The notes below the pieces were generated by a model, which saw only the letters and a list, made by a program, of their open reading frames with translations, had not been told where the DNA came from and ran no database searches. The position numbers were made by a program, and so were the translations under genes. A stretch of DNA of 64,000 nucleotides from an uncultured Collinsella sp. (GTDB lineage Bacteria; Actinomycetota; Coriobacteriia; Coriobacteriales; Coriobacteriaceae). The stretch spans positions 141,470 to 205,469 of the forward strand of contig UQMK01000001.1 in assembly GCA_900542085.1 (NCBI GenBank), given 5' to 3'. This document shows, in pieces, positions 1 to 7,906 of this stretch; position 1 is the stretch's first letter; each line of letters starts with the position of its first letter.

Positions 1-1687
1 CGTTGGGGTAGGAGCGGGCGTAGGTGCCGTCTTCCTGTTGCAGCGACTCGGCCAGCGTCACGCCGTCGGACGTGATGATGGAGCCGCGCTGGATGTACTT
101 GGAGCGGGCGATGGTGTGGTTGTTGGTCGGCATGTCCTGATAGTCCTTGGCCTTGATGACCTGGACATAGGTGAGGTTGCCGATAAGGATGGCGAATAGT
201 GCCGTAAAGGCGAGCACGGCACGGGTCAGTCGATTGGCGAGCGCCACGCGGCCGAGCACACCGGATTCGGGCGTGTCGAGCAGGCGACGGCGCATGCGCG
301 AGCCGGCGGAGTGGCTGCCGCGGGCATACGAAGACGAAGTGGCGAAGCGCGTGCCAGCCGGGGAGGCCGCCGAGGCGACCTGGTCGTCGGTGATGGCGGC
401 CATGGTGCCGGTGCCGGTGAGCTCGGCCTCGCGACCGGTTGCCTCGTCACCGGCGCGCAGCAAAAGCGCGACGATGATAAAGCTTGCCAGCAGCGAGGAG
501 CCACCCTGGCTCATAAAGGGCAGGGTGACGCCGGTCAGCGGGATCAGGCGGGTAACGCCGCCAACGATCAAGAACGCCTGGAAGCTGATGGCGGCCGTAA
601 GACCAGTGGCGCTAAAGGCGGCAAGGTCGGACTTGGCACGGGCTGCCGTGGTCAGGCCACGTACGGCAAAGAGCATAAACAGGATAAGAACGGCGCCACC
701 GCCCAAAAGGCCCATCTCCTCGCCGATAGCCGAGAAGATAAAGTCGGACTCGACGACGGGGATGTTGTTGGCCATGCCGTTGCCAATGCCGACGCCAACA
801 AGGCCGCCGTCGGCCAGCGAGAAGAGGGACTGGACAATCTGGTAGCCCTGGCCCTGTGCATCCTTAAAGGGATCGGCCCAGATCTGGAAACGAACCTGGA
901 CGTGCGACAGGAACTTGTAAGCGCCCACGGCCCCCACGGCCAAGAGCACAAGGCCGATGATGACATACGAGAAGCGACCCGTGGCAACGTAGAGCATCAG
1001 CAAGAAGATGGTGTAGAACAGCAAGGCCGAGCCCAGGTCACGTTCGAAGACAACGACGAGCAGGCATACACCCCAGACTGCGAACAGCGGCAGCAGCAGG
1101 CGCAGACGCGGAATCTTAAGACCCAAGATCTTGCGGTTGGAGATAGAGAGCAGTTCGCGGTTCTCGGCCAGGTAACCGGCTAGGAACAGCACGATAAAGA
1201 CCTTGGCGAACTCGCCGGGCTGAATGGTAAAGCCGGCGATGCGAATCCACAGTTTAGAGCCCGAGATCGTGGTGCCGATAAAGATGGGCAGCATCAGCAA
1301 GATGATGCCGATGATGCCAAAGGTGTACTTGTAGCGCATGACTACGTCGAGGTTTTTGACCAGCGCAAGCGTACCTACCATCAACGCCACCGAGATAAAC
1401 AGGATGACGAGCTGCGAGATGGCGAGCGTGGGCGCCAAGCGCGTCACAAACGTGATGCCAATGCCCGAAAGAACAAAGACGATGGGCAGGATGGCCGGGT
1501 CGGCGCCGGGTGCCAGAATGCGCACGGCGATATGCGCCGCGGCGAAGGCGGCAAAGAGACCGATCGGAACGGCAAGTGTCTCAAACGAGATGGCGGCGCC
1601 TGCGGTGAGCACGTACATCGCATACAGCAGGATGACGGGGAACGCCGAGGCGATGAGTAAGAGCAGTTCGGTATTACGGCGACTCAT
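1..1687 (-). CDS. SEDS glycosyltransferase (FtsW/RodA type) fused to class B penicillin-binding protein, C-terminus beyond window
   Basis: The frame is open from the ATG at 1687 to the window edge (562 codons, no stop). Residues 1 to about 430 are a multi-pass SEDS protein, the membrane glycosyltransferase that polymerises lipid II; characteristic stretches are [40 protein letters not shown] and [14 protein letters not shown] linker of about 35 residues rich in Ala, Ser and Thr follows. Then comes a second basic-plus-membrane start (MRRRLLDTP, hydrophobic near 486-505) and [25 protein letters not shown] and YARSYPN, which match the N-terminus of PbpA-type transpeptidases. Polymerase and cross-linker therefore appear to be one polypeptide, where relatives encode adjacent rodA and pbpA. 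It starts 16 bases after pstP with a purine-rich RBS. The transpeptidase catalytic domain lies outside the window, so its integrity cannot be judged. Confidence 0.9.
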   Translation of the reverse strand, partial: MSRRNTELLLLIASAFPVILLYAMYVLTAGAAISFETLAVPIGLFAAFAAAHIAVRILAPGADPAILPIVFVLSGIGITFVTRLAPTLAISQLVILFISVALMVGTLALVKNLDVVMRYKYTFGIIGIILLMLPIFIGTTISGSKLWIRIAGFTIQPGEFAKVFIVLFLAGYLAENRELLSISNRKILGLKIPRLRLLLPLFAVWGVCLLVVVFERDLGSALLFYTIFLLMLYVATGRFSYVIIGLVLLAVGAVGAYKFLSHVQVRFQIWADPFKDAQGQGYQIVQSLFSLADGGLVGVGIGNGMANNIPVVESDFIFSAIGEEMGLLGGGAVLILFMLFAVRGLTTAARAKSDLAAFSATGLTAAISFQAFLIVGGVTRLIPLTGVTLPFMSQGGSSLLASFIIVALLLRAGDEATGREAELTGTGTMAAITDDQVASAASPAGTRFATSSSYARGSHSAGSRMRRRLLDTPESGVLGRVALANRLTRAVLAFTALFAILIGNLTYVQVIKAKDYQDMPTNNHTIARSKYIQRGSIITSDGVTLAESLQQEDGTYARSYPN

Positions 1688-1703
1688 AAGCGGCACTCCC
1701 TTT

Positions 1704-3650
1704 CTAATTCTTATCGGAGGCTTCGGCCTCGGCGGACTGTTCGGCGGTATTCTCGGAATCCGATTCGGAGGTCGAACCCTGGTCGGTGTTATTGCGGATC
1801 GTTTGCGCGTCGATCACCTGACGGGTCTGCTCCTCGTCGATCTGATGGCGGTACTTGGAGATGGTGTCCTGTGCGTCGTCGATGCTCGTCTGCTGAATAC
1901 CTGCCTTAAGGCGATTTTGTGTGTCTTCGGGCAGGTCGGACAGTTTGATGGTGGTCGTGCTGTCGAGCCAGTGCAGCTTAAGGCCGAGCGGCTTGCCGGG
2001 AATGCCCCGGTAGACCGCGACGGTGTCCTTGTAGGTGCCCAGGTAGTACGAGCCGGTGATGCCTGCGTAGGCCCAGATGGCTGCCGCCAGCACAAAAGCG
2101 ATGCCCAGTACGGTGGCAATGGTGATGTTGCGGCGGCGGACGCGCTTTGCCTCGCGCATGACGCCATCGTCGACCAGGTCAACGACAAGCACGGTGACGT
2201 TGTCGTGCCCGCCGGCGACCAGTGCCGCGTCAACAAGGTTGTCGACGCAAATCTGCGCGGTCGAGGACTGTGTGGCGATGTTTTCGATATCGCTATCGGG
2301 AATCATGCTCGAAAGACCGTCCGAGCACAGGATCAGGCGGTCGCCTTCCTCGATATGCAGGGTAAAGTGGTCGGCATACATGGCGGGATCCGAGCCCAGC
2401 GCGCGGGTGATGACCGAGCGGTTGGGGTGGACGCGAGCCTCGTCTGCCGTAATTTCGCCGGCGTCCACGAGCTCCTCCACATAGGAGTGGTCGCGGGTCA
2501 CGCGGATGAGCGTGCCCTCGTGGAGCAGATAGGCGCGCGAGTCGCCCACGTGGGCGATGGCGAGCATGTCGTTTTCGATATAGGCGCAGGTTGCCGTGCA
2601 GCCCATGCCGGGCTTGCCAAGCCCGTTGAGCGCAGCCTCGATGACCGCGGCGTTTGCAGCTTCGACGGCGGCCGCCAGTCGTGCGGCGTCGGCTGCCTGC
2701 GGCGCTGTCTTGGCAATGGTCTCGACGGCGATGGAGGAGGCTACCTCACCGGCGGCGTGGCCGCCCATGCCGTCGCATACGCAAAAGAGCGGCGATTGCA
2801 CCAGATAGGAGTCTTCGTTATGCGGGCGCACACAGCCAACATCGGAGCGGGCGCCCCACATGAGCTGCGTGGTCGTGCCGGCGTCGTAGGTCGAGTCAGT
2901 CTCGACGCGCTCGTCGGTCAGCGGCTCAAAACTCATGGTCGAGCCGGGGTCCTTAAGCTTGGCCTCCACGGCGGCAACGTCAATCTCGGCCGTATCGCCG
3001 GGCGAGACGGTGTCGGCATCGTTGCTCGGGTCGTTGACGTTGGGCGTGGCGGGCTCTTCGGTTGTACGGTCGACAGGCTCGTCGTCTTGCGGGGCGACGG
3101 CTGCAGACTCGGGCGTCGCGAAGTGCGCGGGCGCGGGCGTGCCGTGGGATTGGGAGACATCCTCCGTCGTTGCTGCGGGTACGTCTTCGGTTACAGACTG
3201 CATGGCTTCGGGCGCCGATGCGTCCGCGGGGGAGGGCGCCGCCGCGGGTTCCGGTGCAGATGCGGACTCGGGCGCTGCGGCGGGTGCCGGCGCTACGGGA
3301 AACACCGGTGCCGCGGGCTCGGGAGCCGCAAATACCGCGGAGCTCTCGGTAATCGCCGTGGCGACGGGTTCGGCAAAGTGAGCCGGCGCGGGCATGTCTT
3401 GCGGGACCGCGGGCTGCTCGGCAGCGGCGTGCACGCCGATGGGGGCGGTGCCGCCGTCAGCGTTGTCCTCGGCATCCTCGTCGTCGGTCAGCGTCGGATA
3501 TTCTTGCGTTACATGCGAAAGAGGCAGGGAGAACACAGTGTCCTCGGGCTCCACGGGCGCAGGGCCCGTCGGGGCGGCATGAGCCGGCGCGGCCGCGGGG
3601 GCGGCCGACGTCTCTGGCATGGTTGCGGACTTGTTCTCCTCGTCGATCAT
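1704..3650 (-). CDS. pstP: PP2C-type Ser/Thr protein phosphatase (PstP-like) with long Pro/Ala-rich N-terminus
   Basis: This enzyme should dephosphorylate targets of the neighbouring kinase. Residues about 262-492 form the PP2C domain: metal-binding motifs RPHNEDS (275-281), [11 protein letters not shown] (292-302), [15 protein letters not shown] and [11 protein letters not shown] are all present. One transmembrane helix lies near 510-530, with an extracytoplasmic tail of about 115 residues ending in an acidic Ser/Glu-rich stretch. Unlike usual PstP proteins (about 500 residues with the phosphatase at the N-terminus), it has about 260 residues of Ala/Pro-rich low-complexity sequence first, including a repeated APAHFA motif at 89-94 and 173-178. 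Its ATG overlaps the fhaB stop codon by 4 bases, so the two are probably translationally coupled. Confidence 0.92.
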   Translation of the reverse strand: MIDEENKSATMPETSAAPAAAPAHAAPTGPAPVEPEDTVFSLPLSHVTQEYPTLTDDEDAEDNADGGTAPIGVHAAAEQPAVPQDMPAPAHFAEPVATAITESSAVFAAPEPAAPVFPVAPAPAAAPESASAPEPAAAPSPADASAPEAMQSVTEDVPAATTEDVSQSHGTPAPAHFATPESAAVAPQDDEPVDRTTEEPATPNVNDPSNDADTVSPGDTAEIDVAAVEAKLKDPGSTMSFEPLTDERVETDSTYDAGTTTQLMWGARSDVGCVRPHNEDSYLVQSPLFCVCDGMGGHAAGEVASSIAVETIAKTAPQAADAARLAAAVEAANAAVIEAALNGLGKPGMGCTATCAYIENDMLAIAHVGDSRAYLLHEGTLIRVTRDHSYVEELVDAGEITADEARVHPNRSVITRALGSDPAMYADHFTLHIEEGDRLILCSDGLSSMIPDSDIENIATQSSTAQICVDNLVDAALVAGGHDNVTVLVVDLVDDGVMREAKRVRRRNITIATVLGIAFVLAAAIWAYAGITGSYYLGTYKDTVAVYRGIPGKPLGLKLHWLDSTTTIKLSDLPEDTQNRLKAGIQQTSIDDAQDTISKYRHQIDEEQTRQVIDAQTIRNNTDQGSTSESDSENTAEQSAEAEASDKN

Positions 3651-4063
3651 CGACGGTTCACCTTCATGACCACGTCGCCAATCTGGACTTCGTCGCCCTC
3701 GCGCAGCGTTGCGGGTTCCACCAGCTGGCGGCCGTTGACGAGCGTGCCGTTAAGCGAGTTGAGGTCCTCGATAATAAGTGCCGGACCCTGCAGCGAAAAA
3801 CGCGCATGCGAGGCCGAGACAAACGGTTCGTTGATGCAGATGTCCGACGACGGCGAACGGCCGACGATGACGGGGCCGAGCATATCCACGTGGATGCCGC
3901 GGATGCCGCGCGGGCCCTTGTCCACATCGATCGTCCAGATGGCCGAGTCGCGGCGCTGGCCGCGGACGAGCCCCACGCCGGTCTTCATGACGGCAAACAG
4001 GAAGATATAAAGCAGGACGACCAGGACGATGCGGCCTGCAAACAGGACGATATCGATGTTCAT
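3647..4063 (-). CDS. fhaB: Membrane-anchored FHA-domain protein (FhaB-like)
   Basis: A 138-residue protein with one N-terminal hydrophobic helix (residues about 5-27) and a C-terminal FHA domain that binds phosphothreonine peptides. The conserved FHA residues are visible: GRSPSSDICI (Arg of the GR motif), SASHARF (Ser and His) and LNSLNGTLVNG (Asn). Size and layout match FhaB of the actinobacterial pknB operon, which recruits phosphorylated partners to the peptidoglycan machinery. It sits between fhaA (6-base gap) and pstP (4-base overlap). Confidence 0.92.
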   Translation of the reverse strand: MNIDIVLFAGRIVLVVLLYIFLFAVMKTGVGLVRGQRRDSAIWTIDVDKGPRGIRGIHVDMLGPVIVGRSPSSDICINEPFVSASHARFSLQGPALIIEDLNSLNGTLVNGRQLVEPATLREGDEVQIGDVVMKVNRR

Positions 4064-4069
4064 AAGCGA

Positions 4070-5080
4070 CTATCCCCTAAATTCGAACGTGCTCAGGCCA
4101 AACGTCAGCAGATCGCCGTTGCGCAGCGGGCAGCGCGTGATGCGACGGTTGTTGACGAGCGTGCCGTTGGTGGAGTTGAGGTCCTCGATCGACCAGTCCG
4201 AGCCGGTAAAGGTGAGCTGGGCATGACGGCGCGACACGTTGGGATCGCGCAGGGCGATGTCGGAAACCGAGCGCTCGCGACCGATGGTCACCTGTGCGGA
4301 GGTGATGGCGTGGCTCTCGCCGCTCACGACGTCGACGAGCTGGGCGAGCGGACGCTGCGGGGCGCGAGAGCTTGCCATGTTGGAGGCGATGCTGGCTGCG
4401 GCACCAAGGCCAGCGGCGGCGCCGGTCGCGGCGGCTCCGCCCATGCCGGCAAGCGCGTCGCGCGAGACGGTTTGGGGCACGGGAATGGGTGCGGCGGCGG
4501 GATCGGGCATATTGGGCGCAAAGGGGTCGGCCACGGCAAGCGGGTCGGGAGTGGCAGCACGAGGTGCCGGCTGCTGCTGCGGCATAGCAGCGGGGTGTTG
4601 CTGCGGGGCGGCAAACTGCTGCTGGCCGGCGCGCGGGGCGCTGGCGGCACGGCTCGCGGCTGAGTTGTTCTGGCCCAGGCCGTTTTGGTAGGCGCGCTCT
4701 TCCTCGTACAGGCGACCGAGCGTGGGGGCATCGACGTTCTCGGCAAAGACCGAGAACTTGCCGCCGCGCAGCTGCGGGTCGATCATAAAGCGAACGAGGG
4801 GCTCGCCGACAAAGACGTAGCGGCGCTTTTCGGCCTGCGCTTTCACAAACTCGCGGACCTCGCGCGAAAGCTCGGGATAGAACGGGGCGAGCATGGGATC
4901 GTCGTCGGCGGCAATCAGGATGGTATAGAGCGCCGGCGCGGTGTTGACGCCGTTGATCACCAGAGTCTGATCCTCCATGTCGCGAGCGGCCTGCTTGGCA
5001 AGCTTCTTAAAGGAGAACGGGGCACGGGTGGCACCGAAGATGCCGGCCACGTGGTCCTCGAAGATGTTCAGGAAGTTCAC
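4070..5080 (-). CDS. fhaA: FhaA-like protein: DUF3662 domain plus C-terminal FHA domain
   Basis: 336 residues. The first ~120 residues match the FhaA N-terminal domain (DUF3662; begins MNFLNIFEDHVAGIFGA). A central low-complexity linker rich in Gln, Pro and Ala (about 135-215) leads to a C-terminal FHA domain with GRERSVSDI, SRRHAQL and LNSTNGTLVNN, so the phosphothreonine-binding residues are intact. FhaA in other actinobacteria is a kinase substrate that links signalling to lipid II flipping; that role is inferred here. The start overlaps the pknB-like stop by 4 bases. Confidence 0.9.
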   Translation of the reverse strand: MNFLNIFEDHVAGIFGATRAPFSFKKLAKQAARDMEDQTLVINGVNTAPALYTILIAADDDPMLAPFYPELSREVREFVKAQAEKRRYVFVGEPLVRFMIDPQLRGGKFSVFAENVDAPTLGRLYEEERAYQNGLGQNNSAASRAASAPRAGQQQFAAPQQHPAAMPQQQPAPRAATPDPLAVADPFAPNMPDPAAAPIPVPQTVSRDALAGMGGAAATGAAAGLGAAASIASNMASSRAPQRPLAQLVDVVSGESHAITSAQVTIGRERSVSDIALRDPNVSRRHAQLTFTGSDWSIEDLNSTNGTLVNNRRITRCPLRNGDLLTFGLSTFEFRG

Positions 5081-6936
5081 GAAAGATCACTCTCCGTATA
5101 GGTTCTTTGGTATCCGAGCAAATAAAGGCATATCCCGACGATTATAGAGGATAGGATTCCCGTAACCGCCGCCTTGGCGACGACCGGGCCCGCAAGGCTG
5201 GCAATTTCCATATGGTGTGCAAGACAAAACGATACGGCCGAGCCGATGCCGGCGACGGCAATTGCGACGATGGCGGCAAGGTTCGATCCCTGCTCGGCGC
5301 GCTTGGCATGAGCATTGAGCAGCAGCGATGTTGCCGCGGCTATTGCTGCAACCAGCACGATTGCAGCGAGAAGGAGCGCGTCTCCCAGCGCTGCGGCGAC
5401 ATTGCTAAGCCCCAGTACGCCTCCCGCAGAGAGAGCCGCTGCAACAAGGCGGGCAAAGAGTGCGCCCATGCCCGTGGCCGCCGCGGCGCTTGCCGGGCCG
5501 AGCCAAAACGCCGCGATGCTCGCGGCGGCTCCGGCGGCAAGGAGGGCGTCGCCGGTTAGGCAACCCAGCGCAAGCGCGCAGGTGAGCGTCGCGCTCGCAG
5601 CCGCCTCGGTGCGTCCCCAAGCAATCCACCAACCGGACATGGCAGCGGCAAAAATGACCGCGACCGGCAGCATCGACAGGATGCCCTGCGCCTGCATGGT
5701 GGCGTTGGCCATGAGCACCAAAAAGCCCACGGCCGAGATGGCCGAGCCAATCTGCGGGGCCAAGCCTGCCGCCGCGCCAATGGCGACGGCCGCCACGACC
5801 AGCCCGGGGAGCGCCGCGACGCCGGCTGTCTGCATAAGCAAAAAGCTGAAGGCTCCGCACGAGAGCGCCGAGATGCCGCGCATGGTGTAATTGCGTGCGC
5901 GGCCCCAGCGCGTGCCCGCCCAGCCAAGTGCGGGGTCGACCTCGACGGTGTCATCCTCGTAGGGTAGCGACTCCATATCGTCTGCCGCGCACTCGTCATC
6001 TGAAAGTTCGCCCACCATCTGCTCCAAGCTGCGACGGCCTTCGCGCACGCTTCCTAAGCCGGCAAGGAGTCGGTCGCAGAATGCCTCGATGCTATCGGGG
6101 CGGTCTTGCGGCATGGGGGAGAGGGCGCTCATGAGCGCCGCCTCGGCCCCCGGGGGAAAGTGCGGGATGAGCTCGCTGGGATAGGTGGCGCCGCCGATGA
6201 TGCGGTCGAGCGAGTCGGCAGGCGTGGCTGCCACAAAGGGGGCGCTGCCGCACAGGCCCTCGTAGATCACGCAGGCAAGGGCAAAGACATCGGCGCGCTC
6301 GTCGACCGTGCCGGTCTCGATGTCGAGCTGCTCGGGCGGCATGTAGCCGATGGTGCCGCCGCGCGATCCGCCAAAGCCGCCGGCAGACGACAGCCGCGCC
6401 ATGCCAAAGTCGGTGAGCTTTACATTGCCCGAATGGTCGATAAGTACATTGGCGGGCTTTATGTCCAGATGAAGCACGCCGTTTGCATGGGCAAAGGTGA
6501 GTGCCTGACCCAGCGCGTCGGCAATGGCCGCGGCCTCGTCAAAGGTGAGCGAGTGGCCGTCCACGCGATGCAAAAACTCGGCGAGCGACATACCGTCGAC
6601 ATATTCCATGACCAGGTAGGCATAGGCGGTGTCGTGCGTAAAGTCGATAACCTGCACGATATTGGGATGTTGAAGCATGGCGGCGGTATGCGCCTCGCGC
6701 AGCACGTCCATGATGTCGCTGGCGGGCATGCCGGCGCCGTTGATAAGGGGGATGCGCTTAATGGCCACGCGACGGCGCAGGTGCGTGTCGCGGCAGATCT
6801 CGATGGAGCCAAAACCGCCGGTCGCAAGCGTCTCGAGCGGCTGGTACCGCTTGAGCAGCTCGCGAGAGCTAGTGCCCTCCAAGGGAACGTCCGGCGAGAA
6901 CCGGGCGGTATGTTGCGAGAAAAGCGGCATGGCCAA
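5077..6936 (-). CDS. pknB: Ser/Thr protein kinase with polytopic membrane C-terminus, no PASTA repeats
   Basis: First gene of the envelope operon. Residues 31 to about 300 are a Hanks-type kinase: glycine loop LATGGFGSI, catalytic Lys60 in VAIK, catalytic loop HLDIKPANVL (Asp158, Asn163), DFG at 176-178, then PPE in place of APE. After an acidic linker, residues about 350-610 are a chain of roughly eight or nine hydrophobic helices rich in Ala and Gly. A typical PknB has one helix and extracellular PASTA repeats that sense lipid II or muropeptides; these are absent, so any sensing must differ. The start has a leader of about 75 bases from the TACACT box at 7016-7011. The symbol reflects operon position; the membrane half is not PknB-like. 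Confidence 0.88.
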   Translation of the reverse strand: MAMPLFSQHTARFSPDVPLEGTSSRELLKRYQPLETLATGGFGSIEICRDTHLRRRVAIKRIPLINGAGMPASDIMDVLREAHTAAMLQHPNIVQVIDFTHDTAYAYLVMEYVDGMSLAEFLHRVDGHSLTFDEAAAIADALGQALTFAHANGVLHLDIKPANVLIDHSGNVKLTDFGMARLSSAGGFGGSRGGTIGYMPPEQLDIETGTVDERADVFALACVIYEGLCGSAPFVAATPADSLDRIIGGATYPSELIPHFPPGAEAALMSALSPMPQDRPDSIEAFCDRLLAGLGSVREGRRSLEQMVGELSDDECAADDMESLPYEDDTVEVDPALGWAGTRWGRARNYTMRGISALSCGAFSFLLMQTAGVAALPGLVVAAVAIGAAAGLAPQIGSAISAVGFLVLMANATMQAQGILSMLPVAVIFAAAMSGWWIAWGRTEAAASATLTCALALGCLTGDALLAAGAAASIAAFWLGPASAAAATGMGALFARLVAAALSAGGVLGLSNVAAALGDALLLAAIVLVAAIAAATSLLLNAHAKRAEQGSNLAAIVAIAVAGIGSAVSFCLAHHMEIASLAGPVVAKAAVTGILSSIIVGICLYLLGYQRTYTESDLS

Positions 6937-7010
6937 CCCTCGTGCGTTTAAAGTTCGTTTGCGAGTGGCGGGCGCGGGGCCGAGCCGTTCGCGGTGGCAT
7001 AGATGCTGCT

Positions 7011-7019
7011 AGTGTAGCA
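7011..7019 (-). promoter_or_regulatory. Extended -10 promoter element for the pknB operon
   Basis: Reading the minus strand, TGC precedes TACACT here, giving an extended -10 box about 75 bases before the kinase start. No convincing -35 hexamer is seen at 16-18 bases spacing. The same TGnTACACT or TGnTACAAT form appears before the genes at 12391 and 57757. Confidence 0.5.
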
Positions 7020-7074
7020 CGCTCAGGCGGATGGCGAGGATGGCGGGATGCGAGGCTGCCTGTCTGACTTGGCC

Positions 7075-7791
7075 TTAGCGCTTCTTCTTGTTCTTCTTCT
7101 GCTTGCGTCGCTTGCCCTTGGTCTCCTGGGGCTGGTCGCCCTGCTTGGCCTCGGCAGCGGCCTTCTCAGCCTTCATCTTCTTGCGTTTGGTCTCGATGCG
7201 CAGCTTTTTGTTGATGCGCGCCTTAAGGAAGGAGCCAAACTGCTCGGCATCACCACGCACAAAGGTGTCCTTAGGGATCGTCACGCCCTGGTCGGCGAAC
7301 ATGGCCACAAAGATGCGCTCGCCGTCGAGTACGTGGTCGAGCTTCTCAAACGGGAAGAACTGCGACTTGCCGCTCTTGCCCCAGACCATCAGGCCGTCCT
7401 CGTTGGCGGCGACGCGGCGGTAGCGGCCGCCCATGGATTCGTCTGCCTCGACGGCTTCGATAAAGTCGCGCGCGAGCGTGTGGTGCAGATTTTTGCTCCA
7501 CCAGGCCAAAAAGGCGCCGAACACGATCAGGACGACGCCAAACTTGATCCAGTTGCCGCCGGCCACCAGCATGCCGATGCCGATGAGCGCGGCAATTGCC
7601 GCGGCGACATACAGCGAGCCGCGACGCCTGGGCGAGGCGACCAGACGGGCGAAATCGGTGACGAGGTCGTTTTCGTACTGATACTCGTTGAGGTACAGGA
7701 TGCCGTCGTCGGCTGCGGCCTGCTTCTCGAGCGCGACCTCGACCTGGTCGGCTGCTTCGGAGGGAACGAGGTTGCTCTCTGCGTCTGCCAT
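7075..7791 (-). CDS. Membrane protein resembling the YcxB family
   Basis: 238 residues. A soluble N-terminus (about 60 residues) is followed by two close hydrophobic helices (about 62-100). Next is a conserved-looking soluble domain containing GRYRRVAANEDGLMVWG and FFPFEKLDHVL, then a very basic tail rich in Lys, Arg and Gln (about 195-238). This arrangement resembles YcxB-like proteins, whose function is unknown. It is read away from dnaX and has its own upstream region shared with dnaX. The Lys-rich tail could contact nucleic acid or phospholipid head groups, but nothing shows that directly. Confidence 0.75.
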   Translation of the reverse strand: MADAESNLVPSEAADQVEVALEKQAAADDGILYLNEYQYENDLVTDFARLVASPRRRGSLYVAAAIAALIGIGMLVAGGNWIKFGVVLIVFGAFLAWWSKNLHHTLARDFIEAVEADESMGGRYRRVAANEDGLMVWGKSGKSQFFPFEKLDHVLDGERIFVAMFADQGVTIPKDTFVRGDAEQFGSFLKARINKKLRIETKRKKMKAEKAAAEAKQGDQPQETKGKRRKQKKNKKKR

Positions 7792-7906
7792 GCTCTTTGG
7801 ACTCCTATCGCGGCGGGCTCGCCGTACGGGTTATTATGAATGCAGTATGCCGTGCGACCGCATGGCCGCCGCGGCAACAAGACTCAGTATACCCGGGGGA
7901 GCACCC

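Noticed and set aside
311..1183. 290-codon plus-strand frame opposite the SEDS region
   Set aside because: Opposes a clearly conserved membrane protein frame, and the translated product is low-complexity.
1338..4010. 890-codon plus-strand frame opposite pstP and fhaB
   Set aside because: Low-complexity Gly/Arg-rich translation; the minus-strand genes in the same interval have clear domains.
7800..7906. Possible small signal recognition particle RNA next to dnaX
   Set aside because: The conserved GGAAGGAAGCAG-type core is not present in this short interval.
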